This document shows positions 8,942 to 17,606 of a stretch of 64,000 nucleotides of DNA, one piece after another. A program made the position numbers and the translations under genes. The notes below the pieces were generated by a model, which saw only the letters and a list, made by a program, of their open reading frames with translations, was not told where the DNA came from and searched no databases. Position 1 is the first letter of the stretch; each line of letters begins with the position of its first letter. Location: assembly GCF_002013915.1 (NCBI RefSeq), contig NZ_MBTF01000013.1:29423-93422 (forward strand), given 5' to 3'. The DNA comes from Mucilaginibacter pedocola (lineage in GTDB: Bacteria > Bacteroidota > Bacteroidia > Sphingobacteriales > Sphingobacteriaceae).

Positions 8942-9230
8942 GGTTTCCAAAAATAGGATAATTACCCGTTAACCCGATAGGGAAGGGGATGTTTTTTACG
9001 TTAGCGCAACACTCGGCATCATTCCGTTCCGTCGACGTTCACCAAGTACTTGCCGAGGCCTCATGAAAGTATCTACAACGTTTTCGTTAAATAAAAACGC
9101 AACTTCTTAAAATATTTTAAAAACTTTTAGATAGCTTTAGTTTATGGTAAGTCGTTGTGTTTTTCACGCCGATTTATTTATATATTGTACCTGATATTTC
9201 CCCAGATCTTTTAAACCTATTATTGAAATT
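8942..9230. other. Intergenic region between divergent genes
   Basis: About 290 AT-rich bases that should hold the promoters of the small-protein/MBL unit (leftward) and the DUF5009-like gene (rightward). I could not identify a confident TAnnTTTG element or a repeat here. Confidence 0.4.
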
Positions 9231-10364
9231 ATGAGCCAAAAACCCGAGAGGTTTCTTTCGCTGGATGTGTTTCGCGGAATGACCATTTGTTTTATGATCA
9301 TTGTAAACACGCCCGGCAGCGGCGCAGCCCCCTTTGCACCACTTGAGCATGCCGCCTGGTTTGGTTTTACCCCAACCGACCTTGTGTTCCCTTCATTCCT
9401 GTTCGCTGTTGGCAATGCCATGAGTTTTACTTCTTCCAAATTTGCCCAAATGAGCACCGGTGCAGTATTGGCTAAAATATTCAAACGAGCTTTTATCATC
9501 TTTATGCTTGGCTTCCTGATGTATTGGTTCCCGTTCTTCGACCGTATAGACGGGCAATGGGTTTTCCGCCCGTTTAGCGGCACACGCGTAATGGGCGTTT
9601 TGCAGCGTATAGCGCTTTGCTACCTGTTCGCTTCGCTTATTGTATACTTCGTAAAGTCGAAACGTGCGGTTATCATCATCAGTATTATTTTACTTGTTGG
9701 CTACCAACTCCTTTTATTGGCCTTTGGCGATGCCGCTGCCCCCTACGGTATGCTGACCAACGCGGGCACTTATTTCGATAAATTTATTTTAGGCGATGCC
9801 CACCTATACCACGGCGAGCACGTGGCCTTCGATCCTGAGGGAATATTGAGTACACTGCCAGCCATTGTAAACGTTATTTGCGGTTACTATGCGGGTAGAT
9901 TTGTGCAGGAAAAAGGAAAGGGTTACGAGGCAATTGCCAAGCTGTTTTTGGTGGGCTGCCTGTTCATCTTCCTGTCGCTTTGCTGGAATCTTAGCTTCCC
10001 GATAGGTAAAAAATTATGGTCGAGCCCGTTCACATTGCTTACCGTTGGGTTAGATCTTACCATTATCTCTTCGCTTATTTACATTGTTGAAGTAGCCAAA
10101 TGGAACCCCGCTAACTGGACGAGCTTTTTCACCACCGTTGGTAAAAACCCGCTGGCTATTTACATTTTGTCGGAGATACTCATCATAGCCTTCTGGATGA
10201 TTCCCGTTGGCAAAACCAGCTTTTTCGATTGGATAAATACAAGCGTTTACCAGGCCATACTACCGGGTGCCCTTGGATCGCTGCTGTTCGCGGTAAGTTA
10301 TATGCTGCTGTGCTGGGTAGTTGGGAAGATTTTGGACAGCAGGAAGATATATATTAGGGTGTAA
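9231..10364 (+). CDS. HGSNAT/DUF5009-like membrane acyltransferase
   Basis: 377 residues, about ten membrane segments. The start RFLSLDVFRGMTICFMIIVNTPGSG and the following HAAWFGFTPTDLVFPSFLFAVGNAMSF are the signature of the family related to lysosomal heparan-alpha-glucosaminide N-acetyltransferase and bacterial NagX/YeiB-like proteins. LQRIALCYLFASLIVYF and GKNPLAIYILSEIL are further conserved segments. It probably moves acetyl groups across the inner membrane onto amino sugars, a family-level inference. It is a single gene followed by repeats. Confidence 0.85.
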   Translation: MSQKPERFLSLDVFRGMTICFMIIVNTPGSGAAPFAPLEHAAWFGFTPTDLVFPSFLFAVGNAMSFTSSKFAQMSTGAVLAKIFKRAFIIFMLGFLMYWFPFFDRIDGQWVFRPFSGTRVMGVLQRIALCYLFASLIVYFVKSKRAVIIISIILLVGYQLLLLAFGDAAAPYGMLTNAGTYFDKFILGDAHLYHGEHVAFDPEGILSTLPAIVNVICGYYAGRFVQEKGKGYEAIAKLFLVGCLFIFLSLCWNLSFPIGKKLWSSPFTLLTVGLDLTIISSLIYIVEVAKWNPANWTSFFTTVGKNPLAIYILSEILIIAFWMIPVGKTSFFDWINTSVYQAILPGALGSLLFAVSYMLLCWVVGKILDSRKIYIRV

Positions 10365-10378
10365 TAAGTGTGGAAGAG

Positions 10379-10439
10379 AATATCGAATGATGAATTTCGA
10401 ATATCCAATATCGAAGGACGAACTTCATCATTCGATATT
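10379..10439. repeat. TTCGATATTC-family inverted repeat, gene-less copy
   Basis: Two perfect 16-bp arms, AATATCGAATGATGAA (10379-10394) and TTCATCATTCGATATT (10424-10439), enclose 29 bases that carry another AATATCGAA. The same words flank the four-helix-bundle gene at 58081-58121 and 58526-58568. Confidence 0.8.
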
Positions 10440-10527
10440 GGATATTTTAAATCAAGTAAGCCCAGGATTTTTTAGGCTCACCAGTCTTTCTATTCTATCG
10501 CTTACAGCGCAACTGTTCAATAAATTT

Positions 10528-10683
10528 TGTCATTTTGAGCGAGCGAAGGGCGGGACCGTGAGAGAGGGCGACGAGAAATCTTCGGTACAATGCTTGGCGT
10601 TTATGCATTTCGGTAATGCATGGTGCAGAAGATTTCTCCTCACGCCACGCGCTTCCCTTGCCCACTGTTCGTCGAAATGACAT
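10528..10683. repeat. REP-like imperfect palindrome (TGTCATTT...AAATGACA)
   Basis: Outer arms TGTCATTTTGAGCGAG and GTTCGTCGAAATGACA are near-complementary. A perfect inner pair, GAGAAATCTTC / GAAGATTTCTC, and a central ATGCAT-ATGCAT loop make a long hairpin of about 155 bases in the gap between the DUF5009-like gene and lolA. No coding potential. Confidence 0.7.
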
Positions 10684-10711
10684 CGTGGAGTAAGAAAGCA
10701 TTACCTGTTTA

Positions 10712-11380
10712 TTACCTCAGATCCACCAACTCGGCGCCCGGGTGTGCTTTTTTATCGTAAGCAAAAGCGGCATCGGTAATTCCTTTAACTGCTGCAAATG
10801 TTTTTAGCGTGTAGGTGTAGTGGCTGCCGTTCTTGTCGAAAATATTGGCGCTATATAGCTGATTTTTCTCTTTATCTACCATTAAGCGTACTTTAAAGTA
10901 GCTTGTTTTTTCGCTTTCGGGGGTAAGGTCTATCACCTGGTAGGTTTTGCCGCCGGCTTTTTGCAGGCCGGTGTAAATATATTTATACCCTTTTTCATAC
11001 ATGGTAAATATCTTGGCCGGGTTAAATGCTTCTTCGCTGTTGTCGGCATCGGCTAATTGTACCTCGTTGGCATCTTTTAGGTAGGTCCACTGGCTTTTAC
11101 CATCGCTGATGATCTCTTGTGATACGGTTTTGCCCGTTTCGTAAATAGTTACCTTGTATTTATTGGTTTTTGATTTGGCAACCAGCGTACCGCTTTGGGT
11201 TTGTTTAAGGTTGGCTTGCGGGTTATCAACCAGCAACGTGAAGTCGGTTTTTACGGCATCGTAACTGCGGTATTGGGTGCTCAGCTTGTTTAAAATAGCT
11301 TTGGCATCTTTATCTTTCTGGGCAAAGGCATTGCTAAATGTAAAAGCTGCTGCCAGTATAAATAGGGTTAATTTCTTCAT
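10712..11380 (-). CDS. lolA: Outer-membrane lipoprotein carrier protein LolA
   Basis: 222 residues with a signal peptide ending AFTFSNAFAQ. LolA-type beta-barrel: AILNKLSTQYRSYDAVKTDFTLLV near the N-terminus, the LVAKSKTNKYKVTIYETGKTVSQEIISDGKSQWTYL core, and a C-terminal PGAELVDLR. It is a periplasmic chaperone that shuttles lipoproteins from the LolCDE transporter to the outer membrane. It lies directly downstream of ftsK on the same strand, an order common in Bacteroidota; a palindromic repeat sits between them. Confidence 0.9.
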   Translation of the reverse strand: MKKLTLFILAAAFTFSNAFAQKDKDAKAILNKLSTQYRSYDAVKTDFTLLVDNPQANLKQTQSGTLVAKSKTNKYKVTIYETGKTVSQEIISDGKSQWTYLKDANEVQLADADNSEEAFNPAKIFTMYEKGYKYIYTGLQKAGGKTYQVIDLTPESEKTSYFKVRLMVDKEKNQLYSANIFDKNGSHYTYTLKTFAAVKGITDAAFAYDKKAHPGAELVDLR

Positions 11381-11396
11381 TGTGTTTTATTCTTTT

Positions 11397-11507
11397 GAGT
11401 TAACACTAATTCCTCGAATTGTTTCAAATTTCACAAATTGATACTAAACTAATTGTGTTTATGGATTTGTGTAATTCGCTTCCGTTCGTTCTAATTAGTG
11501 TTCACTC
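11397..11507. repeat. AACACTAATT-type inverted repeat between ftsK and lolA
   Basis: Arms GAGTTAACACTAATT (11397-11411) and AATTAGTGTTCACTC (11493-11507) match at 14 of 15 positions when inverted. The middle is AT-rich with AATTTCACAAATT and AATTGTGTT words. A related, apparently partial stretch (GAGTGAACACGAATTGCACT...) is at 49451-49500. Confidence 0.65.
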
Positions 11508-11534
11508 AATTAGAGTAATTAGCAATCTATTGGT

Positions 11535-14120
11535 TTAATCGTTGCTTGGTTTTTGGAGGGTTTCCAGGTGGCGTTCCAGGCTGTATTCGTCGGGGTAGAG
11601 CACATCGCGGGCCTTGCTGCCCTCAAATGGGCCAACAATACCTGCTGCTTCCAACTGGTCTATAATACGTCCTGCACGGTTGTAACCCAGCTTCATTTTA
11701 CGCTGAATAAGCGATGTTGAGCCTTGCTGGTGCAATACAATTAAACGCGCAGCATCCTCAAACATTGGGTCGCGGCTGTCGGCATCGTACTCTTTAGGGC
11801 TGCTTGCTTCGCCTTCGCCCACATATTCGGGCAGGTACATGGCCGATGGGTAGCCACGCTGATTACCAATAAAATCGGATATCTTCTCTACCTCAGGCGT
11901 ATCCACAAAGGCGCACTGCAGGCGTATCAGGTCGCTACCTGTCGAGAGCAGCATATCACCGCGGCCAATTAACTGATCAGCACCACCGGCATCCAAAATG
12001 GTGCGCGAATCTATCTTAGATAATACCCTGAAGGCCAAACGGGCCGGGAAGTTGGCCTTAATGGTACCCGTAATAACGTTTACCGATGGGCGCTGTGTTG
12101 CAATAACCAGGTGTATACCCACAGCACGGGCCAACTGGGCAAGGCGGGCAATAGGTTGCTCAACCTCTTTACCGGCGGTCATCATCAGGTCGGCAAATTC
12201 ATCTATTACCAGTACAATGAATGGCAGGTAACGGTGTTTCTCCGGGTCGCTTATTTTGCGGTTTACGTATTTGTTGTTGTATTCCTTAAGGTTACGTACC
12301 TGTGCATCTTTCAGCAGGTCGTAACGCTGGTCCATCTCAATACAAAGAGAATTGAGCGTATTTACCACCTTTTTGGTATCGGTGATAATAGCATCGCCAT
12401 CATCAGGTAGTTTGGCCAAAAAGTGCCTTTCTATTTTACGGAACAGCGTAAGCTCCACCTTTTTAGGGTCAACCAATACGAACTTCAATTCGGCAGGGTG
12501 CTTTTTGTAAAGCAACGATACCAATATGGCGTTAATACCAACGGATTTACCCTGACCGGTAGCACCCGCAACTAATAAGTGGGGCATTTTGGCCAGGTCG
12601 GCAATAAATACTTCGTTGCTGATGGTTTTACCGAGGGCAATTGGCAGGTCCATTGCAGCGTTCTGCCATTTTTCGGTGGCCAGTACCGATCGCATCGACA
12701 CCATTTCGGGGTGCTGATTTGGCACCTCAATACCAATAGTACCCTTACCCGGCATAGGCGCTATAATACGTATACCTAAAGCGGCAAGGCTTAGGGCTAT
12801 ATCATCTTCCAGGTTCTTGATCTTGGAGATACGCACGCCCGGCGCGGGTATAATTTCGTAAAGCGTAACCGTTGGGCCAATGGTGGCCTTTATTTTTTCA
12901 ATCTCGATGTTGTAGTGGTTCAGCGTTTCAACAATTTTGTTTTTGTTGGCTTCCAGTTCATCGGCATTTACCGCTATTTTGTTGCTGCCGTAGTTTTCCA
13001 GCAGATCCAGCGAAGGGTATTGGTACGATGCCAGGTCAAGCTTATGGTCGTATTGGCCAAACTGCTCTACCAACGAGGCTGCCTTGGCATCATCGTCGCT
13101 TTTTTCGATATTGAGCACCGGGGTAGGGCGAACCACATCAATAGTAAGCGGTATATCCTCTTCTATATCTTCTTCAACTTCCAGTTCAGGCTCGGGCTTA
13201 AGCACTACCGGCTCGTGGCGTGGGATGTTCTGCTGCATGGGCTCGGGCTTTACAGGCTCCGGCGTAACAATTTCTATAACATCCTCTTTCAATATATTAT
13301 TGCCTTTGGCGCGGCCGCCGTTGCGTGGCCACTCCACAGGGACAGAAATTTCTTCGTCCTCCAGTTCAACAGGCTCGGGTTTTACATCCGGCACGGCAAT
13401 AGCAGGAATGTTTCTTTCGCGGCGTTCGGGTAGTTTAAAATCAATGTTATAAGCTATTACCAAAACAGTCAATCCGGCAAATGCCAGTATAGCACCTGTA
13501 CCCGCATGGCCCACCTGCACGCTCAGTAGCTTATTGCTCCAGTAGCCAAATTCGCCTTCGAAAAAGTGCGGGTAATCTGACACCATGCCGTGTACAAAAC
13601 CCACGGTAATAGATATGAACACAATGCCAAAAAGCGTATACGCCAGCATTTTGGGCACCGAGAAAAGCCTTACTTTAAATACCAGCCTGAAGCCGATAAC
13701 AAAAAAGATGAATACAAACAGGAACGATGCCACGCCGAACCATTCGTAAATAAATTGGTTGGCCAGCAAGGCACCAAATACGCCCAGCCAGTTATCGATA
13801 GGGTCGGTAATGCCGCTCTCTATCAGTTCTTTTGATGATTTAAAGAGGTTGTGCCAGCCGCCGTTGGCAGGCGAAACATAGCTTTGGTCTTGCTGCCAGG
13901 TAAACAGGTACGAGGTAAAGGCAATGAGAAAGAAAACCGCCAGCACCAGCGAGAATAACCCTACTATTTTCAGGATGCGCCCATCCTCCAAATTGAATAT
14001 GGGGAGGCGTTCGCTTATGGGTTTGGTAGGTTTTGGCCTTTCGGCTTTTGCGCCCGGCTTACGCGGCGTTTCGTCATCCTTAAAACTATTGCTCCTGAAC
14101 TGGTTTCCTTTTACTGGCAT
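11535..14120 (-). CDS. ftsK: DNA translocase FtsK
   Basis: 861 residues. The N-terminal membrane domain has about four segments (roughly residues 48-75, 112-148, 158-180, 205-225), followed by a Pro/Glu-rich linker (240-340) and a RecA-type motor. Walker A is GATGQGKS (519-526), Walker B is the FIVLVIDEFADLM segment, and LARAVGIHLVIATQRPS is highly conserved. The C-terminal gamma winged helix (ARLIVLHQQGSTSLIQRKMKLGYNRAGRIIDQLE) reads KOPS-type sites. It pumps chromosome termini at the division septum. A short basic tail precedes the first membrane segment. Start at ATG 14120. Confidence 0.95.
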   Translation of the reverse strand: MPVKGNQFRSNSFKDDETPRKPGAKAERPKPTKPISERLPIFNLEDGRILKIVGLFSLVLAVFFLIAFTSYLFTWQQDQSYVSPANGGWHNLFKSSKELIESGITDPIDNWLGVFGALLANQFIYEWFGVASFLFVFIFFVIGFRLVFKVRLFSVPKMLAYTLFGIVFISITVGFVHGMVSDYPHFFEGEFGYWSNKLLSVQVGHAGTGAILAFAGLTVLVIAYNIDFKLPERRERNIPAIAVPDVKPEPVELEDEEISVPVEWPRNGGRAKGNNILKEDVIEIVTPEPVKPEPMQQNIPRHEPVVLKPEPELEVEEDIEEDIPLTIDVVRPTPVLNIEKSDDDAKAASLVEQFGQYDHKLDLASYQYPSLDLLENYGSNKIAVNADELEANKNKIVETLNHYNIEIEKIKATIGPTVTLYEIIPAPGVRISKIKNLEDDIALSLAALGIRIIAPMPGKGTIGIEVPNQHPEMVSMRSVLATEKWQNAAMDLPIALGKTISNEVFIADLAKMPHLLVAGATGQGKSVGINAILVSLLYKKHPAELKFVLVDPKKVELTLFRKIERHFLAKLPDDGDAIITDTKKVVNTLNSLCIEMDQRYDLLKDAQVRNLKEYNNKYVNRKISDPEKHRYLPFIVLVIDEFADLMMTAGKEVEQPIARLAQLARAVGIHLVIATQRPSVNVITGTIKANFPARLAFRVLSKIDSRTILDAGGADQLIGRGDMLLSTGSDLIRLQCAFVDTPEVEKISDFIGNQRGYPSAMYLPEYVGEGEASSPKEYDADSRDPMFEDAARLIVLHQQGSTSLIQRKMKLGYNRAGRIIDQLEAAGIVGPFEGSKARDVLYPDEYSLERHLETLQKPSND

Positions 14121-14216
14121 CTGCTGCTATCCTTGCACGTTTGGTTGCAAATATAAAGTTATTAGAATTAATTAAGTTTTATGTTGGGTGGGGAAAATTT
14201 AGGGAGGTGGTTTGGT

Positions 14217-14373
14217 TGGTTATTTTTACCGCGAAGTGCGCAAAGAATTTGCACAGTGGTGAGCGCAAAGGCTTCGCAATCCTGATAACAGGTAAGCTTG
14301 CTGCTCTATTGCTTATGCAAGGCTTTGCGCCCCTTTGCGTTTTTTCTCCGCGTACTTTGCGGTTAAATAGCCA
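14217..14373. repeat. AACCGCAAAG-type dispersed inverted repeat
   Basis: Left end TGGTTATTTTTACCGCGAAG and right end CTTTGCGGTTAAATAGCCA pair as inverted ends. Inside are GCGCAAAG / CTTTGCGC words. Fills most of the 315-base gap between ftsK and the serine hydrolase; nothing else was seen there. Same family as 1-60, 15781-15914, 35921-36169, 39744-40021, 55437-55555 and 57282-57461. Confidence 0.75.
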
Positions 14374-14435
14374 CTATTTCACAATTACCGTAACAACACG
14401 GCACCCGCAGCCGTCAAACCTGTAAATCTTCTATC

Positions 14436-15755
14436 ATGATAAAAAGAATACTTTTCTTCTTCCTTGTCGCTTTATCGTTCAATGTTGTAAAGGCGCAGGA
14501 TATTAATAAACCGAAACTGGATAGCCTGCTGGATGTGCTTGCCGCTAATAACAAAACCATGGGCAGCCTTACCATATCAAAGGATGGTAAAGTGGTTTAC
14601 CAGCGCTCGGTGGGTTATAGTTCGGTAGAGGCTAAAACCCTTGCCGATGCGCATACCAAATACCGTATAGGTTCTATCAGTAAAATATTTACGGGAGTTA
14701 TCATCTTCCAACTTGTAGAAGAGAAAAAGCTAACGCTTGATGCCACGCTGGATAAGTTTTATCCGCAAATGCCCAATGCCTCAAAAATTACTATCGCGCA
14801 ATTGCTTAGCCACCGCAGCGGTTTGTTCAACCTTACCAACGAGCCGGAGTTTGGCACTTACATGACCCGGCCGCAAACCCACGAGTTCTTGTTGTCGAAA
14901 ATGGCAGCGTTAAAGCCCGACTTTGCACCTAGTGAGAAGTTTAAATACAGCAATACCAACTTTATACTGCTTAGCTACATAGCCGAAAAGATAACAGGTA
15001 AGGCTTATCCCGAGATAGTGAAACAGCGTGTAATTAATAAAATTGGGTTAAAGGATACCTACTACGGCGGCAAAATAAACGCGGCGGCCAACGAAGCATT
15101 GTCTTACGATTATAACGATGGTTGGAAGGTAGCGGTAGAAACCGATATGAGCATCCCGACCGGTGCGGGTGCAATGGTATCAACCCCGGCCGATCTGGAT
15201 AAGTTTATCGAAGCACTTTTCGCAGGCAAACTGATCAGTGCTGCCAGCCTGGCTCAAATGAAACCAACTATTGAAGGCTACGGTATGGCCATGCATAAGT
15301 CGGCATTTAAAGATAAAGTGGGTTACGGGCACGGCGGGGCTATCGACGGCTTTTTATCGTCTTTACAGTATTTTCCTGAGGATAAACTGGCTGTTTGTTA
15401 TATAAAAAACGGCGGCAGCTACACGCCCGAAAACATTATCACCGGTGCGTTATCTATCTACTTTAACCAGCCCTATGCTATCCCATCATTTAAAAGCATC
15501 GCCCTTAAAACCGAAGACCTGGATAAATACCTTGGGGTTTATGCCAGCCCAACTTTTCCGTTGAAGATCACGGTTTCAAAAGATGGCGCTACGCTGATAG
15601 GGCAGGCAACAGGGCAGGGCTCACTTAGGCTGGAAGCTAAAGAAGGCGACAGATTTTTGTTTGAGCCCGCAGGTATAGAGATGGTGTTTTATCCTGAGAA
15701 GCACCAGTTTCTGTTGAAGCAGGGCGGGAGGGAAGTTTTGTTTACGAAGGAATAG
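14436..15755 (+). CDS. Secreted serine hydrolase, beta-lactamase class C fold
   Basis: 439 residues with a signal peptide (MIKRILFFFLVALSFNVVKA). The penicillin-binding-like catalytic triad is present: S80-I-S-K83 (SxxK), Y171-S-N173 (YxN) and a GHGG motif replacing KTG. A roughly 100-residue C-terminal beta domain (TEDLDKYLGVYASPTFPLKI...) resembles the tail of D-aminopeptidase/esterase-type members. These enzymes are usually peptidases or esterases rather than antibiotic-hydrolysing beta-lactamases. It is a single gene between two repeat elements. Confidence 0.85.
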   Translation: MIKRILFFFLVALSFNVVKAQDINKPKLDSLLDVLAANNKTMGSLTISKDGKVVYQRSVGYSSVEAKTLADAHTKYRIGSISKIFTGVIIFQLVEEKKLTLDATLDKFYPQMPNASKITIAQLLSHRSGLFNLTNEPEFGTYMTRPQTHEFLLSKMAALKPDFAPSEKFKYSNTNFILLSYIAEKITGKAYPEIVKQRVINKIGLKDTYYGGKINAAANEALSYDYNDGWKVAVETDMSIPTGAGAMVSTPADLDKFIEALFAGKLISAASLAQMKPTIEGYGMAMHKSAFKDKVGYGHGGAIDGFLSSLQYFPEDKLAVCYIKNGGSYTPENIITGALSIYFNQPYAIPSFKSIALKTEDLDKYLGVYASPTFPLKITVSKDGATLIGQATGQGSLRLEAKEGDRFLFEPAGIEMVFYPEKHQFLLKQGGREVLFTKE

Positions 15756-15780
15756 ACAAGTAGGATATTTATCAAATTCG

Positions 15781-15914
15781 TTATTTAACCACGGAGTTGG
15801 CAGAGGTAACGCGGAGGTTCGCAGAGTGTTTATTTTCATTATTAGGTCTGCATAGTAAAGAAATAGCAGCCATCATGAAGATTTGCTCTGCGAACCTTGT
15901 GGTAAAAAGCCGTT
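15781..15914. repeat. AACCACGGAG-type dispersed inverted repeat
   Basis: Left TTATTTAACCACGGAG with GCGGAGGTTCGCAGAG inside; right CTCTGCGAACCTTGTGGTAAAAA. GTTCGCAGAG and CTCTGCGAAC are perfect inverse copies. It reaches the stop codon of the small hypothetical gene at 15913. Confidence 0.75.
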
Positions 15915-16098
15915 ATTCAAATTGCAGTTCCCATTTATCTTCCCCGCCATCTACAACGCGGAAAATGTTTTTAACCACGGAATGCGCACCATCTGCCGAC
16001 TGCAGGGTAACGCTGTCGTGATCGTGGTACAGGTCTGATTTGGGCACCCAAACGGCTGTCATGCCATGCGGGTCGCCATTTACTGTTATTGTTTCCAT
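15913..16098 (-). CDS. Small hypothetical protein
   Basis: 61 residues, acidic, starting METITVNGDPHGMTAVWVPKSDLYHDHDSVTLQ and ending GEDKWELQFE. It has natural-looking composition with a starting beta hairpin, but no recognised family and no clear ribosome-binding site. The 3' end touches a dispersed repeat. It may be a genuine small gene. Confidence 0.5.
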   Translation of the reverse strand: METITVNGDPHGMTAVWVPKSDLYHDHDSVTLQSADGAHSVVKNIFRVVDGGEDKWELQFE

Positions 16099-16206
16099 AA
16101 TTTATTGGGGCTTTGGTTTATAGAAAGAATAACAAGGTAGCCGGGAATAAGTTTCTATACGGGAGGCTTTTCAGTTAAGATGGCGATAGATGAGGGTATC
16201 GGTGCT

Positions 16207-16944
16207 CTACACATATTTCTTCATGCAGATCTCGCAGTAATAACTTGTGCGATGTGATCTGCCGGTATCTCGTTTTATAAACGGCACCTCGTCCCGCGGG
16301 CATATCTTTTTATCGTAAGCATGCCAATTCTTCTTTAGTTTGCCGGTCTTCTTTTGTCCCAAAAATTCGAAGCTGTAATTGATGGCCTCGCTTATCATTT
16401 CTTTTACCTTTTTTGGCGGCAGGGCGCTTACCAGGCTTTCGGGATGTACGCGTATGCGGAAGAGTACTTCGTTTTTAATGATATTGCCCACGCCCGAAAA
16501 TAGGTGCTGGTCCATCAATGCATCGCAGGCCAATAGTTCGGGTAATTCCTTCATTTTTTTAATGACTGCTTTGGTATCCCATTTATCGCTCATCACATCG
16601 GCTTTCCAGTCGTACATGCTGTTCAATGGCTCCTCTATCAGTTTTAATTGACTGGCGTAGAAGTTCAACTCTCCGCCACCTTCAAATCCCAAATGTAACC
16701 GCGCAGGTTTTGTGGTGTGAGAATTGATGCGGTACGAGCCGAACATCATCATGTGCACCCTGATAGTAAAATGCGGAAAACAGATAAGGAAGTGCTTGCC
16801 CCAGCTTTTAAGGTCGGTTACAGTTTGGTTTACCAATAATTTTGCATCTATAGCTCGGTTATTGCAACTTGCTTTGATCACTTTTTGCCCTTTAAATTGC
16901 AGGGCCTCTTCTTTCAGGATGACGATTATAGGGCCTTCAGGCAT
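16207..16944 (-). CDS. Fpg/Nei-family DNA glycosylase
   Basis: 245 residues beginning MPEGP, the conserved N-terminus in which Pro2 is the nucleophile and Glu3 the acid in base-excision repair. The helix-two-turn-helix segment is DALMDQHLFSGVGNIIKNEVLFRIRVHP. The C-terminal zinc finger is atypical: C215-P-R-D218 then C237-x2-C240, so the usual second Cys is Asp. The Arg in the finger (GRSHRTSYYC) is kept. It probably removes oxidised bases; whether Zn is bound through Asp is open. It is a single gene. Confidence 0.82.
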   Translation of the reverse strand: MPEGPIIVILKEEALQFKGQKVIKASCNNRAIDAKLLVNQTVTDLKSWGKHFLICFPHFTIRVHMMMFGSYRINSHTTKPARLHLGFEGGGELNFYASQLKLIEEPLNSMYDWKADVMSDKWDTKAVIKKMKELPELLACDALMDQHLFSGVGNIIKNEVLFRIRVHPESLVSALPPKKVKEMISEAINYSFEFLGQKKTGKLKKNWHAYDKKICPRDEVPFIKRDTGRSHRTSYYCEICMKKYV

Positions 16945-17066
16945 TAGTTACAAACCTCATTAGAGAGGTGTTTGAAGAACCCTGCAACGTGGAGGAATGT
17001 TTTCGCTGGTACTGGTTATAAACCTTTACGGTTTTTTTGTGGGAGTCCGAAAATCTGGGTGGATGA

Positions 17067-17531
17067 TTATTTGGGTATTACCGCCGTAGCCTCTATCTCC
17101 ACCAATACATCATCCCTGAATAATTTACTCACCTGCACCAAAGTACTGGCAGGCGGATGGTTTACATCGATGTATTTATCGCGAATAGCACGCACGGTTT
17201 GGATGTTAGCCACATCTATCAGGTAATAGTTCAGCTTTACCACGTTAGCCATGGTGCCGCCCTTGCTTTCTACAATGGCTTTTATATTGGCAAATGTTTG
17301 CTCGATTTGGGCTGCTACGTCGCCTTTGCCCACCAGTTGACCGCTCTTATCTAATGCTACCTGGCCCGATAAGAGCAGCATATAGCTGTTGCCCATATCA
17401 ATAACCGCTACCTGAGAGTAACCTTTTGGCGTTACCACAGCCGGCGGATTTTCTAAAGTTGCCACCACCTTTTGCTGCGCGAAGCAGGTTGTAGAAAACA
17501 ATACTATTATTAAAGGTATAAGGCGTTTCAT
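17067..17531 (-). CDS. Exported RidA/YjgF-family protein
   Basis: 154 residues from ATG 17531 (a TTG at 17540 is an alternative). It begins with a signal peptide (MKRLIPLIIVLFSTTCFAQ), followed by a complete RidA domain: GYSQVAVIDMG, LLLSGQVALDKSGQLVG, QIEQTFANIKAIVESKGGTM, VVKLNYYLIDV and LVEIEATAVIPK. The conserved substrate-binding Arg of classical RidA (in PPARSTVQV) is missing: here the segment reads HPPASTLVQV. Cytosolic RidA hydrolyses reactive enamines; an exported form with an altered site probably does something else. YitT lies upstream but is separated by a terminator. Confidence 0.85.
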   Translation of the reverse strand: MKRLIPLIIVLFSTTCFAQQKVVATLENPPAVVTPKGYSQVAVIDMGNSYMLLLSGQVALDKSGQLVGKGDVAAQIEQTFANIKAIVESKGGTMANVVKLNYYLIDVANIQTVRAIRDKYIDVNHPPASTLVQVSKLFRDDVLVEIEATAVIPK

Positions 17532-17566
17532 TATTGTCAAATGATGATGCTTTCAATAAGCTGCTC

Positions 17567-17597
17567 AAAAAAAAACTCCTCCGCTAACCAGCGGAGG
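17567..17597 (-). terminator. Rho-independent terminator downstream of yitT
   Basis: Read on the minus strand: CCTCCGCT-ggtt-AGCGGAGG followed by AG and nine T. It lies between the stop of the YitT gene (17607) and the start of the RidA gene, so it closes the YitT unit. Confidence 0.85.
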
Positions 17598-17606
17598 CTG
17601 GGGCGC

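Noticed and set aside
12915..13433. Plus-strand open frames of 80-172 codons within ftsK
   Set aside because: Antisense shadows of the ftsK linker and motor domain, with no family signal.
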